Source: Meconema thalassinum
Lineage: Eukaryota; Arthropoda; Insecta; Orthoptera; Tettigoniidae
Direction: 5' to 3'
DNA: 64,000 nt
NCBI GenBank assembly: GCA_946902985.2
Contig: OX336393.1
Span: forward strand, 358,404,779 to 358,468,778
The translations under genes were made by a program, and so were the position numbers. The notes under the pieces were generated by a model. That model made no database searches and had not been told where the DNA came from. It worked only from the letters and a program-made list of their open reading frames with translations. Below, one piece after another: positions 43,754-55,391 of this stretch; position 1 is the first letter of the stretch, and each line of letters starts with the position of its first letter.

Positions 43754-43906
43754 ATGAACAGTGCTCACACAAAATTGGTTGACGTTCATCTCAACCATGT
43801 CATTTGTATAGAGAACACTGAAAGAATGGCTTCAAATCTTTACATCACAACTCAACCATACCATGTGCCTTATAACTGGAACACTCTGACCCACACCTAC
43901 CAACTG

Positions 43907-44367
43907 ATTGGTTGGTTGGTTCTTAAGTTAAGGGGCTGCAACAACGCGGTCATGTAGCTCCGTGTACTTTGGGTGTGTGTAGAATCAGTCTGATAACCGG
44001 TGTTAATTGTGTGTTATCTGTTTTTTAATTTAAGTACAGACTGCAACTTAGAATTTTTCAAATAGTTCCTAATTTGGCCACCAAGCGCCACCGTCAACGA
44101 CTACTGGGCCAAGTTCAGAACTTAGCTACTAGACGCCACCGCAGTCGGCTCTTGGCAAACAATGTAGAAACCTAAGAGCGTTGTTTACATTCTTAACCTA
44201 TCCAATTTAGCTTCACACAGGTGCAATTAGTGGAAGGTTCTTTAACATGCCATAAATCCATGACATGGGACCGCCGGCTTTACTTCCCCTCCGAAGGAAG
44301 GCATACTGAGGTATTTTTAACGCTCTTAAAAATCCGACGGCTTCGGCCGGGTTTGAATCCGCTATCT
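43907..44367 (-). mobile_element. SINE1 copy with 13-bp TSD, head-truncated
   Basis: CACCTACCAACTG at 43894-43906 and 44368-44380 defines the ends. On the minus strand the copy begins inside the box B region of the head and ends CCTTAACTTAAGAACCAACC. Confidence 0.9.
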
Positions 44368-44469
44368 CACCTACCAACTGGCTACCTATACTTAGTCACA
44401 TACCACCTCCATCTCTGCGGTGGGAGAGTTCTCTGGTCCGGGAGTATAAAAAACTACAGGACAATCCTC

Positions 44470-44865
44470 ATCTCCCTGTTCATGCAGATATCCCAAACAT
44501 TCAGTAAAATAAGACTTCGTTCTCGACATCTACCCCTGGAAGCTTCCAAGATGTTAGTTTGACAACGGTTTTACCATCCGAGAATGCTGGAGGCAGAGCT
44601 ATGCTACGACGGAACAACTCCAGATGCCATGTGTATCGTCCAAACCACCTGGATTTGACTTGCTTCGTAGGACCTTGTCGGTGCCTTAACGCATAAGAAC
44701 CAACACTGGCTGAATCTCTGCACAAGTGGAATAAAGTACCGTCTCCAGGTTGTGATTGTGGCTCCAAAAAGACATACCGTTTACCATAGAGTTCAGGAGT
44801 GTCCTCCGAGAGCTTTTCCTGGTGATCCATCGGAGTTCCTAGTGATTATTTATTTATCTATCGTA
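44470..44865 (+). pseudogene. LINE C-terminal fragment (third family)
   Basis: Frames read NLCTSGIKYRL / LHKWNKVPSPGCDCGSKKT and then, shifted, YHRVQECPPRAF. The pattern C-x-C-G-x(n)-H-x-V-x-x-C-P-x-R-A-F is the conserved C-terminal motif of a LINE ORF2. A frameshift lies between the two Cys pairs. Confidence 0.6.
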
Positions 44866-44961
44866 TGGCATTTAGTGCCGGAAGTGTCCGAAGACATGTT
44901 CGGCTCGCCAGAGGCTGTAGCTGCTTCAAGCGGATATCCATAGGGTGAGCTACAAATTCCG

Positions 44962-45268
44962 TTCAATTTCAAGTAGTTCCAAGTTTCACTACCAGATACC
45001 ACTGATATCTAGTTGTGAACGTTGGAACTATGATAGAGCGTTCCAACGAAATCTAACCTAGAAATGTTGCTTCACACAAGTTTAGTCTGTGGAAGGATCT
45101 TTACATGCCATAAATCTATGACATGGGACCGCCGGCTTTACTTCCCCTCCGAAGGAAGGCATACTGAGGGATTTTTAACGCTATTAAAAATCCGATGACT
45201 TCGGCAGGGTTTGAACCCGCTATCTTGGGCACAGCAGTTCGGCATGCTACCAACTACGCCACCGAAGC
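44962..45268 (-). mobile_element. SINE1 copy lacking the 3' tail
   Basis: The head (minus-strand CGCTTCGGTGGCGTAGTTGG, box B GGGTTCAAACCC) and about two thirds of the body are present. The 3' shared tail is missing. Confidence 0.82.
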
Positions 45269-45326
45269 GTAGTGTTGACAGAGGGACAACAGACTACATT
45301 CGTGGCCTAATTATTATAATTTGTAA

Positions 45327-46094
45327 CTAGCATTACCCGTCACGGCTTCGCCCGCGAATATTCTGGTTGTAAAAAGTACACTTAGCAAAATCTCAATCAT
45401 CAATGCTATGACTGATTTATCCTTGGTATGAATAATCAGACTTTATCAATTCAGCTACTAGTGCAGTGGTTAGGGGTTTGTCATTCCTTCATAGGTATAT
45501 CAGAGCGAAGTTAGTTTTTCTGGGAATATCACAGACACTGTTATTTTAAGGGTCTTTAAATGTGGTTTTCGGAGACCCTTTATAGTAGGGCGAAAAAGAC
45601 CTTTCGTACCACACTCACACGTGAAATTTGCGTGAAAAAATTCTAGAGTGCCCCTTGACCCCCTTAAGCGCATTATACTGTATGTATTGATGAATTTTAC
45701 AGCTTAATTTGGTTCAGTGATAACCTTATAACCGTCTGGAAACTTTCACAATAATGTAATAATTGGAATTGCATTGCGTCTCACAGAAATAGATGGACCT
45801 GTGAGATTCTGTTACTATGGTTACCGTGTTGCATTCCTTCATTATTTCATTGTAAATATACATGTTTTAAGGTATGTATTTCATTGTGAGGCATTTAAAG
45901 AGTAAGTGAATGCGTTTCGCTTACGCATTGGGTTATGCTGACCCTGGAGGTACCCCATATGTGTAGGTTGGTGTTACTGGGACCTTATTTTCGGTACAAA
46001 ACTGGAATGGGACCTTAGCAGAATAATAAAGGGAGGGATTAGTGATGTAGCCATACGCTAAATCAATAAATAAATAAAAAAGTAAATAAATAAT
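45327..46094 (-). mobile_element. Helitron-like 3' end and possible body
   Basis: On the minus strand the sequence CGCGGGCGAAGCCGTGACGG, then GTAATGCTAG, is followed by host T. This is the common 3' end form of insect Helitrons. The 5' end was not identified. The body is probably continued after element Y4, near 47511-47610, where the hairpin GTTGGAC…GTCCAAC and GCCGGGTACAAGAAGCTAG suggest a second Helitron-type end. Confidence 0.45.
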
Positions 46095-47409
46095 CAAGAA
46101 GTTCCGTGACGAACTAAAGAGCCTACTTTTCTTAAAATTTAAGATTCATGCCAATCGATATAGACCTATCTAGAATAATGACGCAATTAAGTTGGTAATA
46201 TCGAAATTTCTAATTAGTTCGAAATATACCTGGTATAATGTAGCCTAATAGAGCACTACATTTGGCAGCCCTGGTGAGTGAATATATTGCTAGTTCCATC
46301 TCTAAAGGTACAGAATACAAAATTTGGTTGAAGTCCAATGGATAGCATGGACGTTACATGCAGTTAAACATTGGATCTAACAGCGCGTAAAATCATGTTG
46401 GCAACAATGGCATGCATGTGTGGGTCAGAAAATATCTGAAACATTATGATCTCTTGTTCTGCCAATTTTGGATGAAATCCATTTGTTAGTATAGAAGTAA
46501 CATGTATTTTAAAATTGGACCTATCAGCAGGCTTAGTATCATGTTGGCAGCACTGGCGTAGGCCTATATTAGTTACTCCAAATTAATCTAGAATGCCAGG
46601 TACTATCCGATTGCAAAGTTTAGATCTATTGGCTTGCATCCTTTCTGATATATTGATATTAGGGTAACAAAAATAGAGACAGTATTTATTAACATTTGGC
46701 AGCTCTGGTTACTCTTAAGAATCGGCATAGTCATATCTGTTATAGTACACATAGCACACACGAAATTTGGTTGAAATCCAAATGATAGTATAGGAGTTAC
46801 ATGTATTTAAAGTTGGACCTCTCAGCAGGCTTAGAATCATGTTGGTAGCACTGACGTATATAAGTTACTCCAAATTAATATAGAATGTCAGGTACTATAC
46901 GCGTGCATAGTTTAAAGCTGTCGGTTTGCATACTTTCTGATATATGGGTATTTGGATTAAATAAATGAGAGCATTTATTAACAGTTGGCAGCCCTGGTGG
47001 CTCTTAAGAATACGCTCAGTCATATCTGTTTATGTACACATAGCATATACGACATTTGCTTGAAATCCAATTGATAGTGTAGAAGTTATATGCATTTAAA
47101 ATTTGGACCTATCGGCAGGCTTATAATCATTTTGGCAACACTGCCATGTATGGCCTCCTGGAAATTAAACTGCAATATTATTATCTATACCTGTGCCAAT
47201 TTTGAAATCCAACATGGAGCTCAAATTTCAATTGCGATATTTCAGCAGTTGGTAGCACTGACATCATTTTCAAATATGGCCGTGAGATATTCAGGTATAG
47301 GTCTTTATTCCTACCAAATTTTGTTTCGATTGCTGCAGCCGTTTAGAATTTGATAGCGGTGGGGGGGGCACACACACACACAACCAGCCAGCCAGCCAGC
47401 CAGCCAGCC

Positions 47410-47450
<41 letters not shown>

Positions 47451-47510
47451 TTTGCCCGATCTCATAAATCTACTTTTTCCTCATTTTTGCAAAATGTGAA
47501 AAGTGGGCTA
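46095..47510 (-). mobile_element. Helentron-like element Y4
   Basis: As Y1 and Y3. The 3' end CAAGAAGTTCCGTGACGAAC is at the left. A (CAGC)n/(CAGA)n microsatellite at about 47378-47450 follows a G-run. The 5' hairpin end is at the right. The flanks ATAAATAAT and ATAATC suggest insertion into an AT-rich site within the Helitron-like sequence. Confidence 0.75.
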
Positions 47511-47610
47511 ATAATCTAAACAGAACAAGGTACTGGATGAAAATTTCAAAATCGCACGGGTGTTGGACAAATAAGGTCCAACAACCAGCCATAACTTCGC
47601 CGGGTACAAG

Positions 47611-48340
47611 AAGCTAGAAGCCTATATAAAAAAGATACAAGAGGATTAGCAATCCTCCTCATAAAAACATAAACTCTCCCAAGCAGCGAGAGAGAGAGAG
47701 ACCGCCACAGCAACTGTTCACAATTTCCCTTCTTACTTATTAAGATGTTGTTTCACTAGTGTGTAATTCATAAAGAACGGCTAGTCCATGAGGTATGTAC
47801 TGGAATTGCTCTTAAATATAAATTCACGCTTGGAGTGCCACTGAAATATGTCGCAATGCTTCATAACCCTAGACCGGAACTTCGAATGTTTCCTACGAGT
47901 TATAAACACATACAGTATCTAGTTTGTGTTGCATTCCAAGAATGTAGTGTCGTACAAAATAAGAAGTACATTAGTTAAATGTTGGACAAACGAAATAGAG
48001 AATTCCTTTCTCCATTAAGCTAAGTGCTATTATAGTGACAACGAATTCAATTTATGCCAACTCTCGCACTGAGAGGAAAACAAATGCATAACCTTGCACG
48101 ATCTAGTATTTTACGCAATGTAGGAGGAGCACGCTGTATGTTTACTGTAACGGTTTATTCGGTTTATTGCCCCCAATCATCCTTGTTTCTGTGAAAATAC
48201 CTCTACAACAGTGAAATAGCTTGTAATATACAATAACCAAAACGTACTACACAAAACACAAACTAATTCAACAACGCTCCGACGAAACACGTACACTTTT
48301 ATACAGTGTGGTCAATTCGTTCTGCCTGTGTACTGCGGGG
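47611..48340. other. Unassigned intergenic sequence
   Basis: No supported gene. Short GA-dinucleotide run near 47690. Confidence 0.4.
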
Positions 48341-48573
48341 CAGAGTTTCTCAAAGTGTGGTCCACGGACGCCCTGGAGTTCGCGACCCCATGCCAGTGGG
48401 TCCGCAACCAGCCTAAAAAATTCAAAATATTTAAGAATATTGGCTCTAAATAAAAGGCACAATTTTCTTATGTTTACCAAACCCAGTACGGTATGTAGAT
48501 TTAGCAAACAAAGCCCTTAAAAATATTATGCCTTTTTTCACTAATTTAAAAAAATATTATGCCTTTTTTTTCC
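48341..48573 (+). mobile_element. hAT-like terminal fragment (tentative)
   Basis: Begins CAGAGTTTCTCAAAGTGTGG, then TCCACGGACG and GGGTCCGCAACC. This resembles hAT termini of the CAG(A/G)G(T)TTCTCAAA type. The opposite end was not found. Confidence 0.35.
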
Positions 48574-48586
48574 ACTAATTTTGTGT

Positions 48587-48905
48587 ACCGACAGTATTGG
48601 CTACGCTGGCTAAAGCGCAGCGTTAGGCCATGGGGCCAAGCTCTCTACTGACTCGGTAGACGCGTGGGTTCGAGCCCCACCGCCGGCCGTCCTTGAAATG
48701 GTTTTCCGTGGTTTCCCATTTTCAACACCAGGCAAATGCTGGGACGGTACCTTCTGACAGGCCACGGCCGCTTCCTTCCACATCCTTGCCCAGTTTCATT
48801 CATCTTCATCCATTCCATCTATCATCCCGACGCGCAGGTCACCCACGGGCGTCGACTAGAAAGACCTGCACTCGGCCTCTCAGGAGGTCACACGAAAAAA
48901 AAAAA
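48587..48905 (+). mobile_element. SINE4 copy with 13-bp TSD
   Basis: Starts ACCGACAGTATTGGCTACGC. Box B GGGTTCGAGCCCC, the middle block TTTTCCGTGGTTTCCCATTT with CAGGCAAATGCTGGGAC, 3' block CACTCGGCCTCTCAGGAGG, and a poly(A) tail. TSD ACTAATTTTGTGT at 48574-48586 and 48906-48918. Confidence 0.92.
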
Positions 48906-48919
48906 ACTAATTTTGTGTG

Positions 48920-49400
48920 AGCATGCATATTCAACGCTTTGCATCATTAAACTAGTAAGAAGAATATCTTTAAGAATGTTGAAGCTGCCGTCAGATTGAG
49001 AATATCGACGATCCTCCCCAAAATCTTAGATATAATTAAATCAAACATACATATTCATCCCTCCCATTGATACATGTCGAGCTTCCTTCACCATCGCTGA
49101 CAATATTTTGTGAAATTTGGCTACCAAAACTTTTTTAAAGTATTTTAAATATTTTGTAAGTGTCATTCGTATTTTAGATATTAAACATATTTGCATATTT
49201 TTCCGAACACATTATTTCTCATTCTAATACGACTAGTCCTACGAGAAATAACAATCAAGACCCACTTATGTAATGTTTAATTTGATAAAATATATTTGAT
49301 TCTTGCAATCTGCAATGTATCTTGATATTTTTATACCAAAGCACGAAAGGATTATGTTCAGTCAAACATTGTTGGACTCATTATTACAATCAGTTTATGA
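48920..49400. other. Unassigned intergenic sequence
   Basis: AT-rich; no supported feature. Confidence 0.4.
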
Positions 49401-49406
49401 ATCAGC

Positions 49407-49407
<1 letters not shown>

Positions 49408-49443
<36 letters not shown>

Positions 49444-49664
49444 TTTATTGGTTTTACGTCCCTTTTAACTACCCTGGCTTTTAGAGATGCCGGGGTGCCG
49501 GGATTTTGCCCCGAAGGGGAACTTTAACGTGCCAGTAAATCTACTGACACGGCTCCCTCGCATTTGTACACACTCAAATGCTAGCTAACTGCGCCAGGAT
49601 ACGAACCTGCAACCTTGGGCTCAGCAAGCGAGAACGTTACCGCTGAGCCACGCAGCCAGTCAAA
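49408..49664 (-). mobile_element. SINE3 copy with 12-bp TSD
   Basis: TATGAATCAGCT at 49396-49407 and 49665-49676. The minus strand runs from TGGCTGCGTGGCTCAGCGGT through box B GGTTCGTATCC to GGGACGTAAAACCAATAAAA and an ATT tail of about eleven units. Confidence 0.92.
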
Positions 49665-49676
49665 TATGAATCAGCT

Positions 49677-50100
49677 GAATTGAAGGTTGCATATGTGTAT
49701 GATTAGTAGAAACCGAATTCTTAGTTTTTTTTAACTATATTTTTCCTTACTTCTAAATACAAAAACACTATAATACTTTTCCGAATTCATGAATTCTATA
49801 GTACCTTAAAACTAAATGATATGCGAGTACCTAAAAATACCTAATTGAAGTTTTTATCATTTATTGTGGTTTATTTGAATTCTTAGTCCTTCATTTTTAA
49901 AAGTAAACCACAAGGCAGTTTTTATTCCTAGCTCTAGTCGGTCGAGAGAAACCCTACCTGCCTGAAAATGTAAATACAGTACATTGTCAGTACTTTTCAG
50001 CTTATACCAGTATCTTATTGTTTGGTTATTTACTGCCCGGAATGGGAGGATAAACCTCATATTGTTAAGAGCTGCAATCTTTGCTATAGCCAAAAAAAAA
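49677..50100. other. Unassigned intergenic sequence
   Basis: No supported gene. An A18 run ends near 50107. Confidence 0.4.
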
Positions 50101-50109
50101 AAAAAAAAC

Positions 50110-50640
50110 CCATCTTCTCGCCACTGAAATAAGAGACAAAATTATTGCCCTCAACAAGTTGAACAAGGTTACTTTTCAATGGATTAAAAGATACACAGGA
50201 CTCTGGGGGAATGAGAGAGATGACTATCTCGCCAGGATTGCTGCCAGCCATAGAACTGCAATAGATTATAGATCACCACCCCTAAACCAGGCAAAAAAGT
50301 ACTAACTGAGCATTATACAAATATATGGACCTCCATATATACCAATTCAGAAGACTCCTTACATACAAAATTATTCCTTCCTAATATACCACACAGATTT
50401 TCCTCATCTCCCTGGCCCAACTTCATAACCACCCAGTTTATCACAAATCATGGTCGCTTCAAATCCTATCTTCATAAAATGAACATTATTGATTCACCAA
50501 TTTGCAGCTGCCAGGAAAATTCTCAACAGACGGCTCGTCATCTGTTGACTGAATGCACCACGTACTCGGGAGAACGACCAACTCTACTACGATCATTACC
50601 ATGCTTACCATTATGAAACACCATTTGAATACTGTCGAAT
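50110..50640 (+). pseudogene. LINE RNase H/C-terminal remnant (I/R1/Jockey-like)
   Basis: Reads EIRDKIIALNKLNKVTFQWI then WGNERDDYLAR. This matches the end of a LINE RNase H domain (…V-x-F-x-W-I…G-N-E-x-x-D-x-L-A). After a frameshift come HGRFKSYLHKM and CSCQENSQQTARHLLTEC, the Cys/His C-terminal motif. Multiple frameshifts. A SINE4 follows directly. Confidence 0.75.
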
Positions 50641-50688
50641 TAACAGAATTTATAAAAGAAATCTTCCACTCACTTCAATAATATTATT

Positions 50689-51009
50689 ACCGACAGTAGT
50701 GGCTACGCGGCCTAAACCGCTGCGGTAGGTCAAGGGGCCAAGTTCTCTGCTGACTCAGTAGACGCGTGGGTTCGAGCCCCACCGTCGGCTGTCCTTGAAA
50801 TGGTTTTCCGTGGTTTCCCCATTTTCAACACCAGGCAAATGCTGGGACAGTACCTTCTGACAGGCCACGGCCGCTTCCTTCCACATCCTTGCCCAGTTTC
50901 ATTCATCTTCATCCATTCCATATCTCATCCCGACGCGCAGGTCGCCCACGGGCGTCGACTAGAAAGACCTGCACTCGGCCTCTCAGGAGGCTACACGACA
51001 AAAAAAAAA
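50689..51009 (+). mobile_element. SINE4 copy
   Basis: Same blocks as 48587-48905 at about 90% identity by eye, poly(A) tail. A short direct repeat (A)TATTATT flanks it. Confidence 0.9.
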
Positions 51010-51445
51010 TATATTATTCATGTTAATTTTGCATTTAAAACTGTTAATATTCCGTGATATACCTGTAGGTGATACACGGGTTGTAACTATATTAAATAAA
51101 TAATAATTTAAAAAAACTCATATTGTTTCCAAGTTCCCTATATTCTAAATTAACAACGTCAATTAAACGGGCTAGAATGTGAAAATCCCTTGGTTTTATT
51201 GAATTTGAGTAAATAACATATTTAAGGAGAACAAATATGCCTTTAGAGTGTGAAGTTCTCGGTGATAATTTGATAAAAGTGGTATAATTGTGTAAAATAT
51301 TTACACTCTCGTTACAATCAGATTTTCTACTAACAATTAGGGATTAATGGTAAGCCTTGCGCAGTTTATTTCAACTTTTTATGGACATTAGAAACCTATT
51401 CTAAATATTTAAACAAACAAAAAAAAATGTTTTTTCAAAACCTAA
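51010..51445. other. Unassigned AT-rich sequence
   Basis: No supported gene or repeat. Confidence 0.4.
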
Positions 51446-51446
51446 G

Positions 51447-51700
51447 TCGCGTCCGTAGCGTAGCGGTCAGCATGGTTAGCTGCCGCCCCGGAGGTCCTGG
51501 GTTCGATTCCTGGCTCTGCCACGAAATTTGAAAAGTGGTATGAGGACTGGAACGGGGTCTACTCAGCCTCGGGTGGTCCAAATGAGAAGAGGAGGTTCTG
51601 TGGAAACTCTGCTGTAGGGTAAAGTTAGTAACAAATGCAGACGAACCGACATACTGATCATCATCCGAGGGGTTTTCAGTGGAGTTCTGGTTCACCCTGT
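51447..51700 (+). mobile_element. SINE5-related copy
   Basis: The head CGTCCGTAGCGTAGCGGTCA, box B GGGTTCGATTCCTGG, and body GGAACGGGGTCTACTCAGCC shared with 43477-43753. The 3' edge is uncertain. Confidence 0.65.
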
Positions 51701-51935
51701 GAAAGGAAAATTGTATTTGATGAATGTGACTTATTCTTTTCGATATGCATAAACATATGTCTTGATGATTATCTATAGTTACTGGTGCACCAGCACGTGG
51801 TGAAACAGCTTGCATAATGTACTTGGCTAACACCCCTGAGTTACGGGTTCGATTCACGATTCTGCTAAGGAATATAATTCCAGTCTAAGGGTTAAAACAA
51901 GGTACACACAGCCAAGCGAGGAAGAATTGAGAAGG

Positions 51936-52185
51936 GGTTAGGTTCAATTCTCTCCTCAGCCTTCCTAGAATTACTTTTCCGTGGTTTCCCACTTCTACCC
52001 AGGCTAAATCAGGATGGTACCGCTTCCTTCTACAAAACCCTAGACACAATTACAAATTCACACATTAATACAGCCATAACAATGACACAGGTTATCATAC
52101 AGATTGCACACACACACACACACACACACACCGGAGTACAACGAGTTACAGGATCACGATGTAACGGAGCCCCTAAATGAATCAA
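51936..52185 (+). mobile_element. SINE fragment with shared 3' tail
   Basis: GGTTCAATTCTCTCC, then TTTTCCGTGGTTTCCCACTT, then TACAGCCATAACAATGACAC and TTATCATACAGATTGCAC(AC)n, ending GGAGCCCCTAAATGAATCAA. It combines the SINE4 middle with the SINE1-type 3' tail. Confidence 0.65.
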
Positions 52186-52285
52186 AAACAACAATATTTT
52201 TCTGGTGTTTCCCGTTGCATTCTAGTTATATTTTTGTTTTCTTAATACTAAAAACTATAATTTGTTGTATAGTCGCCAGTCATTA

Positions 52286-55200
52286 TTAGCGTATATTCAT
52301 TTATGAAAAAAACCAAAAAAAACAGATGTTCAGTAAAGAACATATAGCCTACTTTCTCCTAAATCCATGGGTATTGTTATAACTCTTTGTCCTTTTCAAG
52401 GAGTATAATTGAATGTTGGTTGTAGTAGCTTGTAGAAATACAACGTGTTATACGGATATTAAAAATGAATATGAGGTGCCCTAGTGCTAGTGCTACATCT
52501 GTACAACATTTCATTCACTTCGGTTTCACCGTGTTTAAATTGATATGGTGAATCGATTTGCACACATACATGGCTGCTATCTGCAAACTATTGGGAACCT
52601 TGTAGTTCAGTCAAAAGATGCTCCCCACAAAAAGGTATGTTGATAGAGATCAAATAATTAGGTTGGTCGTAATTTGATTTAAGCTTTTAACATTTGGGTG
52701 GCCGCCATTCCGTTTCCGTCAAAATAGAGGAGATATAAAACATGACCCTGAGGTGCCCTTTGCTAGTGGCACCTACGTACCAAATTTCGTTCAATTCTGT
52801 TTTACCGTGTTTGAATTGATAGGGGGAGTCGATTTGCATACATATATGGCCGCCATATGCAAACTATTGGACTGACTACATTGTAGCTTGGTCAAAGTAC
52901 GCTTTTCACATAAAGGTATGTTGTTGCAAAATTTGGTAGAGATCAGATGATAAGGTTGGTCTTAATTTGATTTAAGCTATTAACATTTGGGTGGCCAGCA
53001 TTACGTTTCCGTCAAGATGGCGGCGATATAAAACATGACAATGAGGTGCAATTTGCTAGTGTTAAATCTGTACCAAATTTCGTTCAATTCGGTTTCACCG
53101 TGTATGAATAGATAGGGGGTATCGATTTGCACACATACATGGCCGACATTCGCAAATTATTGGGCTGATGACCTTTTAGGTTGGTCAAACGATTCTACAT
53201 ACATAAAGGTATAATGTTGCAATAACCGGTTGAGATCACATGATTAGGTTGGTCATAATTTGATTCAAGCTTTTAACATTTGGGTGGCCGCCATGATGTT
53301 TTCGTCAAGATGGCCGCGATATAAAAGCTGACACTGAGGTGCCCTTTGCTAGTGCTACATCTGTACCAAATTTCGTTCCGTTCGGTTTCACCGTGTTTGA
53401 ATTAATAGGGGGAATCCATTTGCACCCAAACATGGCGGCCATCCGCAAACTATTGGGCTGATGACCTTGTATTTTGGTCAAAGGATGCTCCCCACATAAA
53501 GGTATGTTGTTGCAAAATTTGGTAGAGTTCAGATTATTAGGTTAGTCGTAATTTGTTTTAAGCTTTGAACATTTGGGTGGCCGCCATTACGTTTCCATCA
53601 AGATGGCGGCAATATAAAACATGACACTGAGGTGCCCTTTGCTAGTGCTACCTCTGTACCAAATTTCGTTCCATTCTGTTTCACCGTGTTTGAATTAATA
53701 GGGGAAATCGATGTGCACACAAACATGGCCGCCATCCGCAAACGTTTGGGCTGATGACCTTGTAATTTGGTCAAAGGACGTTCCCCCCCTAAAGGTATGA
53801 TGTTGAAAAATTTGGTAGAGATCGAATGATATGGTTAGTTGTAATTTGATTTAAGCTTTGAACATTTGGGTGGCCGCCATTACGTTTCCGTCAAGATGGC
53901 GGAGATATAAAACATGACACTGAGGTGCCCTTTGCTAGTGCTATCTCTGTACCAAATTGCGTTCAATTCGGTTTCACCGTGTTCGAATTGATGGGGGGGG
54001 GGGGACAGACATTCAGAGTACAAAACACACACTCACATACTCACACACACACACACACACAGACAGACACACAGTTTTTCTCCCTGTGTTGATCTCATAA
54101 GTCTACTTTCATTATTTGCAAAAATCGAAAGTGGGCTAAAAAATAGGCTTGAGATCATCTTCTGTCCGTGTGTGTGTGTGTGCGTATGTGTGTCCCCCAC
54201 ACCCCGACTAATGAAATCTAATTAGCTGGAGCGATTTCAATAAAACATAGTAAGATCATAGTACTATTTTGTCTGACCCCGACCGTGACCTTCAAATTGT
54301 ATTACGTGTCACCAATCCAACGTGGCTGTGCGAAATATATCACCAGCATTCTATATCTCGGAAACTCTTACTGATATCACCCTGAAATTGTGTACGGTGA
54401 TAAAGAACTCTACTAGAAATAACCTATGTGACTTTCAAAATCCTGTTAAGTACATGGCGGCCAAGCGAATTTGAAATATTTGAATAGACTTTTCAAGCGG
54501 TTTAACCATCCGAGCAGAGTGAAACATGGAGCAGCAAATGTTATTGCACACTTTAATGGACTGACATCTAATTTAGATCAATTGATAACTTAATCTCAAG
54601 ATGGCGGCTGTGCGAAATTTTAAAATGGAGTTTTCATTTCTTATGGCATAATCATGTGATCGAAGTCAACGTTTGAATAATGAACCTACGCAATAATCGT
54701 CATCTAATAGTACATAACTCTAGGGCTTACATATATAAAAATCCAACATGGTGACCAACTCCGAAATAGTTAGACGGTTCTCAGTATCTACTAATCTATG
54801 ACAGCAATCAAACTGAAATATTGTTTGATGATAATTGCTATTAATATAAGTTTACCTATGGAATTTTCAATAACCTGGTGAGCACAATTCCAATATGGCA
54901 ACGACGCGAAATTTAAATATTTAAATTGAGGTTTCTCGCGATTTAACCATCCGAGCGCAGTGAAAGTTGGTACGGTAAATGCTTATAGAAATTAAAATCC
55001 ACTAACATCTATTTTATTTCAACTGTTTTATTAATCTCAATATGGCGGCTGTCTGAAATTTCAAAATCTCGTTTTTATTTATTGTGTCCTAATCATGCGA
55101 TTGAATAAACCTACGCAATAATCTTCATCTGATAGTACATAACTCTATTGCCTACATGTATAAAAATCCAACATGGCGACCATCCGAAATATTTAGTTGG

Positions 55201-55324
55201 TTCTCAATATGTATGAATCTATTACAACAATCAAACTGAAATTTTTTAATGTTAATAGAGGTAATTAGCATACCGTAAGTAGGATATATAAATTGGCTAT
55301 TTAATTCTTCACGGAACTACTTTG
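52286..55324 (+). mobile_element. Helentron-like element Z2, split by X3
   Basis: The 5' end is recognisable at 52286 (TTAGCGTATATTCATTTATG), then an A-run. The other half of the hairpin (AAAAATAGGCTTGAGATCAT) appears only at about 54140. (TG)n, internal blocks as in Z1 (ATGGCGGCTGTGCGAAATTT, CATCCGAAATATTTAG) and the 3' end AATTCTTCACGGAACTACTT follow. Element X3 fills the gap. Confidence 0.7.
52323..54139 (-). mobile_element. Helentron-like element X3 with ~6 tandem units
   Basis: Reverse orientation of X2. The 3' end CAGATGTTCAGTAAAGAACA is at the left. Units of ~290 bp are anchored by CACCGTGTTTGAAT at about 52527, 52806, 53097, 53391, 53684 and 53979. A G10 run and an (AC)n tract come next, and the 5' hairpin end (minus-strand AGCCCACTTTCG) is at the right. 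Confidence 0.75.
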
Positions 55325-55391
55325 TTATCTGTCTGACAGTAAATGACACACATATACAAACTTTTTAAATACTTCTTTCTTCATGTTTCAG

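Noticed and set aside
45327..47610. A single complete Helitron spanning Y4
   Set aside because: Only one 3' end is convincing. The putative second end at 47606 is also of 3' type and is followed by A rather than T, so I did not call a complete element.
48693..48999. 75-87 aa frames repeated at 48736 and 50800
   Set aside because: Both are the body of SINE4, bounded by a target duplication and poly(A).
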